From NCBI GenBank assembly GCA_030611905.1, contig JAUWOX010000045.1, forward strand, positions 1 through 7,737: DNA of 7,737 nucleotides, read 5' to 3'. Made by a program: the position numbers and the translations under genes. Under the pieces are notes generated by a model that was not told the origin of the DNA, did not search any database, and saw nothing but the letters and a program-made list of their open reading frames with translations. Origin of the DNA: a bacterium (GTDB lineage Bacteria; Patescibacteriota; JABMPQ01; JAQVVF01). Numbering within the stretch: the first letter of the stretch is position 1; each line of letters begins with the position of its first letter. Below, piece after piece: positions 1 through 4,841 of this stretch.

Positions 1-186
1 ATCGCAGAGTGATTCTGGAATATTGAAGTCGATAATGTCTTTGGTGGTTAGACCGCCAGCGCAGATTTTGCGACCAAAAATATTGTCTTTTTCTAGAACT
101 AAGACTTTTTTATTATTTTGGGCCAATGTCTTTGCTGCTGAAAGACCAGCAGGACCGGCTCCTATAATGATTATTTCATAATCTAT
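1..186 (-). CDS. NAD(P)/FAD-dependent oxidoreductase, geranylgeranyl reductase family (N-terminal fragment)
   Basis: This is the first 62 codons of a flavoprotein that runs off the left edge. The minus strand reads DYEIIIIGAGPAGLSAAK, a Rossmann dinucleotide-binding fingerprint (GxGxxG), then VLVLEKDN, whose acidic residue ends the second strand and would bind the FAD ribose. Next comes GRKICAGGLT. The K-x-C-x-G-G-L pattern is typical of the geranylgeranyl reductase superfamily, which reduces isoprenoid double bonds in lipids or quinones; other FAD monooxygenase-like enzymes remain possible. No ATG, GTG or TTG lies between the in-frame stop at 190-192 and the fingerprint. The codons are AAG, ATA, GAT, TAT, GAA. 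I placed the start at ATA (184-186) because relatives commonly begin Met-Asp-Tyr just before this strand. A sequence error in the start codon is the main alternative. The gene is divergent from the glycosyltransferase at 294. Family is fairly sure; substrate is not. Confidence 0.8.
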   Translation of the reverse strand, partial: MDYEIIIIGAGPAGLSAAKTLAQNNKKVLVLEKDNIFGRKICAGGLTTKDIIDFNIPESLCD

Positions 187-196
187 CTTTTACTTT

Positions 197-205
197 ATTT
201 TAACA
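197..205 (-). promoter_or_regulatory. Extended -10 promoter for the left-edge oxidoreductase
   Basis: On the minus strand TGT TAAAAT (205 down to 197) is an extended -10 element: TG, one base, then a hexamer matching TATAAT at five of six positions. No good -35 is visible, which is acceptable for extended -10 promoters. The predicted transcript start is near 190, only about 4 bases before the proposed ATA start at 186. The mRNA would be nearly leaderless. Confidence 0.35.
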
Positions 206-228
206 GTTTTTGGGTAAAATGAAAAGAA

Positions 229-257
229 TTGAATTATTTTGGTTTGTAAAGTATAAT
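229..257 (+). promoter_or_regulatory. Sigma-70-type promoter for the glycosyltransferase and gltX
   Basis: TTGAAT (229-234) and a perfect TATAAT (252-257) are separated by exactly 17 bases. Transcription would start near 264, leaving a leader of about 30 bases before the ATG at 294. It sits back to back with the minus-strand promoter at 197-205, so this short region serves divergent genes. Confidence 0.65.
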
Positions 258-293
258 ATGGGTGAATATCTAAATTAAAATGAAATTGTTGTT

Positions 294-1139
294 ATGGACA
301 AAGTTGACATTTTAGGCGTAAAAGTTAATAAGACAATCACTGATCAGGTCTTGAGAGATGTGAGGTATTTTTTATCTGATGGAAGGCAGCATTATATTGT
401 GACGACTAATCCAGAGTTTATTATGGCGGCTCAGGACGATGAAGTTTTTAAGAAAATTTTAAATGAAGCTGATTTATCTGTTCCTGATGGCATTGGTTTA
501 TTGTGGGCATCAAGATATCTTGAAAATAGGAAGCAGAGAACAGTAAGTAGTCATGCTCTAAAAATTTCTGAATTTTGTAAATTAATTGCTTCTGGATCAA
601 GTCTTGTTTTTTATCCAAAGTATTGTAAGACGGTTTTACCAGAGAGGATTGCTGGTATTGATTTGATTTGGAAGATTGCAAAATTGTGCGAACAACAAAG
701 TTGTTCAGTGTTTTTGTTAGGTGGTCGCAATCGGGTAGGGGAGACTACCGCGAAGAAATTAAAACATAAGTATTCTAATTTAAAAATTGCTGGAGTCTTT
801 GAGGGCTCAGCTGGAATAGAGGATGATGAGAAGCTTAGGGTGATTGTAAATAATAAAAAGCCAGATGTTTTGTTGGTGGCTTTTGGTCAGGTTAAGCAGG
901 AGAAATGGATTGTTAGGAATCTAGATCGATTAAAGAGTGTGAAATTGGCTATGGGCGTAGGAGGATCTTTTGATTTTATATCTGGGCAGTCAAAAAGAGC
1001 GCCTAGATTTTTTAGAAAAACTGGTTTAGAATGGTTATGGAGAGTCTCTAAAGAGCCTTGGCGGTTTAATCGGATTGTATCAGCAACTTATTATTTTGTT
1101 AATCAAGTTTATAGATATAAAGTTAATAAAACTAATTAA
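294..1139 (+). CDS. WecG/TagA/CpsF-family glycosyltransferase
   Basis: A 281-residue enzyme of the family that transfers a sugar, classically N-acetylmannosamine(uronic acid), onto a lipid-linked acceptor at the inner membrane face during teichoic acid or surface polysaccharide synthesis. Family marks in order: VTTNPEFIM (36-44), VPDGIGLLWASR (63-74), ERIAGIDL (117-124), VFLLGG (near 140), AFGQVKQEKW, GVGGSFDFISGQSKRAP and EWLWRVSKEPWR near the C-terminus. Thr37 and Asp65 fall where the catalytic residues of Thermoanaerobacter TagA are described. Two oddities: roughly 30 extra residues between the DGIG motif and ERIAG (about 77-116), and Gln-Val where relatives usually have Ser-Pro in the AFGSPKQEKW motif. 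The ATG at 294 is the only start giving this frame a sensible N-terminus; the ATG at 280 is out of frame. No Shine-Dalgarno is visible. gltX starts 15 bases after the stop, suggesting co-transcription. Family is secure; donor and acceptor are unknown. Confidence 0.92.
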   Translation: MDKVDILGVKVNKTITDQVLRDVRYFLSDGRQHYIVTTNPEFIMAAQDDEVFKKILNEADLSVPDGIGLLWASRYLENRKQRTVSSHALKISEFCKLIASGSSLVFYPKYCKTVLPERIAGIDLIWKIAKLCEQQSCSVFLLGGRNRVGETTAKKLKHKYSNLKIAGVFEGSAGIEDDEKLRVIVNNKKPDVLLVAFGQVKQEKWIVRNLDRLKSVKLAMGVGGSFDFISGQSKRAPRFFRKTGLEWLWRVSKEPWRFNRIVSATYYFVNQVYRYKVNKTN

Positions 1140-1154
1140 TTAGATTGGAAATTT

Positions 1155-2576
1155 ATGAAAGTTATAACAAGATTTGCGCCGTCGCCGACTGGAATGCTTC
1201 ATGCAGGCGGGGCAAGGACGGCTTTGTTTGAATATTTGTGGGCTAAAGCGAATGGCGGTGATTTTTTGTTGCGAATTGAAGATACTGACAAGAAAAGACA
1301 GGTTGATGGTGCAGAAGAAAATATCGTTGATGGCTTGAAATGGCTTGATTTAGATTGGGACAATAAAGAAATTGTTGTGCAATCTGAAAGAATTGATAAA
1401 TATAAAAAATATATTGATCAGTTGGTTAAGCAAGATGATGCTTATTATTGCTTTTGTTCTGAAGAGAGACTAAAGGAAATGCGCGAACAGCAGATTAATA
1501 ATAGGCAGGCACCCAAGTATGATCGTAAATGTTTATCTTTGGATCCTGAAGAGGCCAAAAAAAGGCTAGACAGGGGTGAAAAATGCGTTGTGCGTTTAAA
1601 AATTCCTGATGAGGGTTATATCGAATTTAAAGATTTAGTTAGGGGGAAGGTTGCTTTTGAATGTAAGAATATTGATGATCAAGTCTTATTAAAATCAGAT
1701 GGATATCCGACTTATCATTTGGCAAAAGTAGTTGATGATCATGAAATGGGTGTTAACTATGTAATTAGGGGAGAAGAGTGGTTGTCGTCTACTCCCAAGC
1801 ATATAATTTTGTATCAGTATTTTGGTTGGGAAATTCCGCAGTTTGTACATTTATCTTTGTTCATGAAAAAGGGCGGGGGAAAGTTAAGTAAAAGAGAAGG
1901 CGCTATGTCAGTTTTAGAATTTAAAAAACAAGGATATTTAAAAGAAGCAATGATTAATTTTATGGTGCTGTTGGGTTGGAATCCAAAAAATAAGCAAGAA
2001 TTTTTTACTTTGAATGAACTAATAAAAATCTTTGATTTAAAAAATGTCAATAAGGCAAATCCTATTTTTGATATTGACAAATTGGATTACTTAAATGGTC
2101 ATTATATTAGAGAAAAAAATATTGACGAGTTGTACAAAATATGTGTTCCATTTTTAAAGAAAGCGGGTTTGTCTGGAAAAGAGGATTATGTTAAGAAGGT
2201 TATTGCTTTAGAGCAGTCAAGATTAAAAAAATTAAGTGATTTACCGGACATGGTTGATTATTTTTTCAAAGAGCCTGATTATTTAGTTGAGATGTTGTTG
2301 TGGAAAGACATGACTACTGATGATGCGAAGAAGAAGCTGGGCATATTGTTAAAATTTCTGGAGAGTTTGGATGATTCTGATTTCATGTTAAAATCTTTGG
2401 AAACTAAAATTATTGAATTTATTGAACGGGAATCATTGGGGACGGGGGATACATTGTGGCCAATGCGTGTGGCTTTGTCAGGTAAAAAGGCGAGCCCTTC
2501 ACCTTTTGAGATAGCTGTTGTTTTGGGTAAAGATGAGACCGTTAGTCGGATTAAAAAGGCTGTTGAGAGGTTATAA
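1155..2576 (+). CDS. gltX: Glutamyl-tRNA synthetase
   Basis: This 473-residue class I aminoacyl-tRNA synthetase joins glutamate to its tRNA in the cytoplasm. Its length is normal for bacterial GluRS. The N-terminus reads RFAPSPTGMLHAGGARTAL, with HAGG (16-19) as the HIGH signature. KLSKREG (243-249) is the KMSKS loop. The C-terminus ends normally with LWPMRVALSGKKASPSPFEIA, so the gene is intact. The insertion near residues 99-128 keeps Cys99, Cys101 and Cys126, matching three zinc ligands of the E. coli enzyme, but the expected fourth ligand, a His two residues later, is Ser128. Zinc binding may be altered or absent, as in several GluRS proteins. In bacteria without GlnRS the enzyme also charges tRNA-Gln for later amidation by GatCAB; nothing in the window settles that. 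The start has only a weak upstream TTGGAAA. The gene follows the glycosyltransferase by 15 bases, and its 3' end contains the promoter of the next gene. Confidence 0.98.
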   Translation: MKVITRFAPSPTGMLHAGGARTALFEYLWAKANGGDFLLRIEDTDKKRQVDGAEENIVDGLKWLDLDWDNKEIVVQSERIDKYKKYIDQLVKQDDAYYCFCSEERLKEMREQQINNRQAPKYDRKCLSLDPEEAKKRLDRGEKCVVRLKIPDEGYIEFKDLVRGKVAFECKNIDDQVLLKSDGYPTYHLAKVVDDHEMGVNYVIRGEEWLSSTPKHIILYQYFGWEIPQFVHLSLFMKKGGGKLSKREGAMSVLEFKKQGYLKEAMINFMVLLGWNPKNKQEFFTLNELIKIFDLKNVNKANPIFDIDKLDYLNGHYIREKNIDELYKICVPFLKKAGLSGKEDYVKKVIALEQSRLKKLSDLPDMVDYFFKEPDYLVEMLLWKDMTTDDAKKKLGILLKFLESLDDSDFMLKSLETKIIEFIERESLGTGDTLWPMRVALSGKKASPSPFEIAVVLGKDETVSRIKKAVERL

Positions 2577-2591
2577 ATAATATGCTATAAT
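2563..2591 (+). promoter_or_regulatory. Promoter of the M23 peptidase gene, embedded in the gltX 3' end
   Basis: TTGAGA (2563-2568, five of six to TTGACA) is followed after exactly 17 bases by TATAAT (2586-2591), with TGC directly in front forming an extended -10. The -35 lies inside the last codons of gltX and the -10 just after its stop. Transcription would begin near 2598. This is the best promoter in the window. It argues that the translation start is the ATG at 2614, because a TTG at 2602 would leave only about 4 bases of leader. Confidence 0.7.
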
Positions 2592-2613
2592 AGTTTTAGA
2601 ATTGTTATATTTT

Positions 2614-3825
2614 ATGTTTAAAGGAAAAAATAAAATTTGTGTTATTTTAGTTAGTGCAATGTTATTGTTGGGTTTTGGTTTCGTAATGAATTCTAATGCA
2701 AGTTTGGATGACAAGTTGCAGAATAAACATCAGGAGGTTGGTGAAATTGAAAAGAAGATCGAGGAATTAGAGAAAAGAATTGATCAAAAGCAGGAAGAAA
2801 AAGTAACTTTAGAAAATCAAATTACTATTTTAGATACAGAAATTGAGAAAACGCAAACGCAGATTGAAAAAACTCAGGCTGAGATTGGAAGACTGGAATT
2901 AGAAATTGAAAAACTACAAGTAGAAATCGAGCAAAAAAAACGCGAGGTTGTTAGACAAAAAATTATTCTGGGTGAATATATTAGGTTAATGTATGAATAC
3001 GATCAGGTTAATCCGTTAGAAATTATTTTTGGTTATAATTCATTTTCTGAATTTTTAGATCAATTGGAAAATTTAGAGACTCTGGAAAATAAAGGTCAGC
3101 AAACCTTGGGTGATATCCAGAAACTCAAGGATGAATTGGAATTTAAAAAGGGTAATTTGGAGGGAAAATCTAAAGATTTGACCAATTTGGGTGATCAATT
3201 ATCTTTTGAACGTGAAGAATTGGATGACAAGAAGGACGGCAAAGAAAATTTGTTAGTTGAAACTGGGGAAAAAGAGGAGGAATTTCAGGGATTATTAGTT
3301 AAGGCGCAAGAAGAACAACAAATTGCCAATCAAGAGATTTCTGCAGTTGAAGAGCGAATCAGAAAGCAGTTTGAAGCTCAAAAGCCGATTGATGATAATT
3401 GGCAGGATGTAGGTGGAACTGACTTGGCTTGGCCAATAAATCCAGTACAGGGGATTAGTGCTTATTTTATGGATTCATCTTATTACACCTTCTGGGGGAT
3501 ACAACATTATGGAATTGATATTCCGGCTCCACAGGGGACTGCCATGCATGCGCCAGCAGATGGTTATGTAGCAAAATATAGAGATGCGGGGTTGGGTTAT
3601 AGTTATATTATGCTTTACCATGGAAATGGTTTGTCTACTGTTTATGGTCATGCTTCTTCTTGTAGCGTTGCAGAAGGAGCCAATGTGAGTCGTGGTCAGG
3701 TAATTGGTACTTCTGGAGGAACTCCAGGCACAAGAGGATCTGGGTGGATGACAACTGGACCACATTTGCATCTGGAGACTAGGGTAAATGGCAACCCAGT
3801 TGATCCAATGAACTATTTACAATAG
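2614..3825 (+). CDS. Secreted coiled-coil murein endopeptidase, M23/LytM family (EnvC-like)
   Basis: A 403-residue exported protein with three parts. Residues about 5-30 are a hydrophobic signal or anchor segment (ICVILVSAMLLLGFGFVM). Residues about 32-260 are a long charged coiled coil rich in Glu, Lys and Gln. The C-terminal 130 residues are an M23 (LytM) domain. The metallopeptidase residues are all present: His298 and Asp302 in HYGID, His346 in YGH, and His384 and His386 in PHLHLE. It should therefore be an active zinc endopeptidase that cuts peptidoglycan cross-bridges, unlike E. coli EnvC, whose LytM domain is degenerate and only activates amidases. The overall design (signal, coiled coil, LytM) matches EnvC-like and Gram-positive PcsB-type division hydrolases. 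I chose ATG 2614 over the in-frame TTG 2602 because of the promoter position. No Shine-Dalgarno is visible. It has its own promoter and terminator, so it is probably expressed independently. Confidence 0.93.
   Translation: MFKGKNKICVILVSAMLLLGFGFVMNSNASLDDKLQNKHQEVGEIEKKIEELEKRIDQKQEEKVTLENQITILDTEIEKTQTQIEKTQAEIGRLELEIEKLQVEIEQKKREVVRQKIILGEYIRLMYEYDQVNPLEIIFGYNSFSEFLDQLENLETLENKGQQTLGDIQKLKDELEFKKGNLEGKSKDLTNLGDQLSFEREELDDKKDGKENLLVETGEKEEEFQGLLVKAQEEQQIANQEISAVEERIRKQFEAQKPIDDNWQDVGGTDLAWPINPVQGISAYFMDSSYYTFWGIQHYGIDIPAPQGTAMHAPADGYVAKYRDAGLGYSYIMLYHGNGLSTVYGHASSCSVAEGANVSRGQVIGTSGGTPGTRGSGWMTTGPHLHLETRVNGNPVDPMNYLQ
2836..2940 (+). repeat. Five tandem heptads in the coiled coil
   Basis: Residues 75-109 of the M23 protein are five near-copies of a seven-residue unit: TEIEKTQ, TQIEKTQ, AEIGRLE, LEIEKLQ, VEIEQKK. 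The DNA shows a matching 21-base periodicity. The fixed Ile at the same place in every unit fits a coiled-coil core. The DNA similarity suggests recent tandem expansion, though selection for heptads alone could give much of it. Confidence 0.6.
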
Positions 3826-3871
3826 AAGCTATCAAATTTGTTAAAATTGGGCGTTTTAAGAGTTTTTAATA

Positions 3872-3905
3872 AAGTTCTGGGTATAAGAAGACCTGGAATT
3901 TTTTT
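3872..3905 (+). terminator. Intrinsic terminator after the M23 peptidase gene
   Basis: TTCTGGGT (3875-3882) pairs with ACCTGGAA (3891-3898) through eight pairs including two G-U pairs. The loop is eight bases, and flanking A-T or G-T pairs lengthen the stem. Seven Ts follow at once (3899-3905), then ATTTT. It lies about 50 bases after the stop codon at 3825 and is oriented for the plus strand. Confidence 0.65.
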
Positions 3906-3990
3906 ATTTTTGAGATTATGGACCGTTCTCCCCAACTTTGTTAAAAGGACTAGAAGAGTGCAGGGAAGTGAGGTATTTGTTTATTGTTAT

Positions 3991-4006
3991 TTAATTAAGT
4001 AATTAA
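3991..4006. repeat. TTAATTA palindrome
   Basis: TTAATTA (3991-3997), two central bases, then TAATTAA (4000-4006) form a perfect 7-base inverted repeat. Another AATTAA follows directly. Similar but less perfect elements occur at about 4328-4338, 4443-4455 and 4528-4550. They may be hairpins, protein-binding sites or simply low-complexity sequence. Confidence 0.4.
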
Positions 4007-4028
4007 TTAATAAAGAGGCTTGGTTTTT

Positions 4029-4077
4029 AGGAGGCGTGTTAATGATTAGTCATTTATTTTTGAATTATTTTTGGTAA
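4029..4077 (+). CDS. Candidate micro-ORF of 11 codons behind a perfect Shine-Dalgarno
   Basis: AGGAGG (4029-4034) is followed after seven bases by ATG (4042-4044) and the frame MISHLFLNYFW ending at TAA (4075-4077). The binding site and spacing are ideal, and better than those of any plus-strand gene in the window. The peptide is hydrophobic with four aromatic residues (F, Y, F, W). It could be a leader peptide, a tiny membrane peptide or chance. No downstream plus-strand gene of normal size exists for it to control. The evidence is the ribosome binding site only; no homology is claimed. Confidence 0.3.
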
Positions 4078-4127
4078 TTAAATAAAAAAGGTAATTATAA
4101 AAAATAAAGTTTGGAGTGTCTGAGACT

Positions 4128-4193
4128 ATGAATGTCGTAAAAGATATATTGTGCGACGTGATGTCTATATCTCGCCTAGGTCAGCACTGCTAG
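4128..4193 (+). CDS. Candidate micro-ORF of 21 codons
   Basis: ATG at 4128 opens a 21-residue frame, MNVVKDILCDVMSISRLGQHC, closed by TAG (4191-4193). GGAG (4113-4116) lies 11 bases upstream, which is a long spacing. It sits in a less AT-rich island and overlaps the foldable segment at 4140-4208, so coding and RNA structure are competing explanations. It has two Cys residues, one C-terminal. No family is recognised. Confidence 0.18.
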   Translation: MNVVKDILCDVMSISRLGQHC

Positions 4194-4208
4194 AATATCT
4201 TTATTTTT
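4140..4208 (+). ncRNA. Candidate structured RNA with two mutually exclusive folds
   Basis: Fold A: AAAGATAT (4140-4147) pairs with ATATCTTT (4195-4202), enclosing GTGCGAC (4151-4157) paired with GTCAGCAC (4180-4187, one bulged A); a T-rich tract (4204-4208) follows. Fold B: AGATATA (4142-4148) pairs perfectly with TATATCT (4166-4172), with GAC (4155-4157) and GTC (4163-4165) closing a five-base loop. The folds share 4142-4147 and 4155-4157, so they exclude each other, as in attenuators and riboswitches. No known RNA family is recognised. No energy calculation was done, and AT-rich sequence yields chance hairpins, though the GC-containing stem is harder to dismiss. Confidence 0.3.
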
Positions 4209-4249
4209 AATTATTTTATTATTTGTGTTATTGCCCTATTTTATATTTA

Positions 4250-4279
4250 TTGATAAATAACTAAGCAATAAGTTATACT
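4250..4279 (+). promoter_or_regulatory. Possible unassigned promoter
   Basis: TTGATA (4250-4255) and TATACT (4274-4279), each five of six to consensus, are 18 bases apart. No gene follows on the plus strand. Downstream, CTATTTTC (4308-4315) pairs perfectly with GAAAATAG (4347-4354), and a run of seven Ts lies at 4377-4383, so a small RNA of about 100 bases is conceivable. Such matches are expected by chance in AT-rich DNA. Confidence 0.22.
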
Positions 4280-4409
4280 CTATTCTCTCTTGTTTGTTTG
4301 ATGTCTTCTATTTTCGAATTATTTATGTAATTAATTATGAAAATGGGAAAATAGCACTTCTCCGGCCAATTTAAAATTTTTTTCGATATGTCTTTTATTT
4401 TATTTATTA

Positions 4410-4535
4410 TTCCCCTTTTCTAAATTAATTAGCCTATTTTTTATTTAATTAATTATTTATTTAAAAAATAAAAAGAAATGCAGAGGGTGTTCGGTTGGAT
4501 TTGCTGTTCCCCTTTTTTTATTATTTATTAATTAG
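4410..4535. repeat. Imperfect direct repeat flanking an island
   Basis: TTCCCCTTTT occurs at 4410-4419 and again at 4507-4516. Both copies are followed within about 15 bases by ATTAATTAG. The copies are 97 bases apart and bracket an AT-rich palindromic tract and a G-rich island. This could be a small duplication; low complexity makes it uncertain. Confidence 0.3.
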
Positions 4536-4553
4536 TTAATTATTTAATTAAAT

Positions 4554-4581
4554 AAAAAAAATAAGCCCGGAGGGGGCTTAT
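4554..4581 (-). terminator. Intrinsic terminator of the minus-strand operon
   Basis: Read on the minus strand, ATAAGCCC (4581-4574) pairs perfectly over eight bases with GGGCTTAT (4568-4561) around a five-base loop (4573-4569), followed by seven Ts (4560-4554). The TAA stop of the last small membrane protein (4578-4580) lies inside the stem, so coding and termination are fused. On the plus strand no T tract follows, so it acts in one direction. Confidence 0.88.
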
Positions 4582-4841
4582 GATTGTACGGGAGGTTCTG
4601 TTTGTTTTAGTAGCAATCGGTCGATTTTTTCGTCCATGGGCTTGGTGATAAAATGGTGTCCTACCATTATTATGACGAAGAATGTGATTATGCAGGTCGC
4701 TGATACTATTAGGTCTTGAACTGTTGTGTGTCCTGGTATTCTAGGAAGGAAAGGTTTACCTAAGAAGACTATTGCTGCGATTATATCTAGAAGCATTAAA
4801 ACCCCGCAGACAATGAAAATTAGTATGTTTCTTTTGGTCAT
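4578..4841 (-). CDS. Small two-helix membrane protein (second of a coupled pair)
   Basis: I do not recognise a family. The 87-residue product has two predicted membrane helices, about 5-27 (NILIFIVCGVLMLLDII) and 43-64 (DLIVSATCIITFFVIIMVGHH), joined by a Pro/Gly-containing loop (KPFLPRIPGHTT). A charged tail contains KIDRLLLKQ. The positive N-terminus (MTKR) and the tail suggest both ends are cytoplasmic. GGAGG (4852-4848) lies six bases before the ATG at 4841. The start overlaps the upstream stop as ATGA, so translation is likely coupled. An IDR triplet soon after helix 2 also occurs in the upstream partner (81-83 there, 73-75 here). The gene closes the operon in the terminator. It could be an accessory of the cell-wall enzyme upstream, but position is the only support. 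Confidence 0.75.
   Translation of the reverse strand: MTKRNILIFIVCGVLMLLDIIAAIVFLGKPFLPRIPGHTTVQDLIVSATCIITFFVIIMVGHHFITKPMDEKIDRLLLKQTEPPVQS

Larger units (their letters stand above)
3911..4553. other. AT-rich convergent intergenic region without a conventional gene
   Basis: Together with the flanking terminators this makes about 750 bases between converging transcripts. No open frame resembles a known protein, and no tRNA, rRNA or CRISPR array is visible. Runs of TTAATTAA-like palindromes (near 3991, 4328, 4445 and 4530) alternate with less AT-rich islands near 3915-3975, 4011-4045, 4110-4200, 4345-4370 and 4478-4515. The islands hold the micro-ORFs, foldable segment and possible promoter listed separately. 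Such regions can be decayed genes, small RNA loci or mobile element scars; I see no transposase remnant and no matched terminal inverted repeats. Confidence 0.6.

Noticed and set aside
2602..2613. TTG at 2602 as the start of the M23 peptidase
   Set aside because: The extended -10 promoter at 2586-2591 would leave only about 4 bases of leader. The ATG four codons later gives a normal basic start before the hydrophobic segment.
4247..4276. Overlapping small hairpins TTATTG/CAATAA and ATAACT/AGTTAT as another switch
   Set aside because: The stems are six A-T-rich pairs each, with no GC-containing stem, which is expected by chance at this composition.
4484..4519. Plus-strand terminator ending at CCCCTTTTTTT
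   Set aside because: Only AGGG with CCCT pairs convincingly, around a loop of more than 20 bases. This is too weak compared with the two clear terminators.
4478..4531. Seventeen-codon frame MQRVFGWICCSPFFIIY
   Set aside because: No Shine-Dalgarno precedes it, and it runs into a T-rich tract that codes Phe and Ile by default. Nothing separates it from chance.
3911..4553. Known housekeeping RNA (SRP RNA, tmRNA, 6S, RNase P) or an insertion sequence in the gap
   Set aside because: I looked for the SRP apical loop, tmRNA ends, CCA-ending tRNA-like folds and matched terminal repeats with a transposase remnant, and found none.
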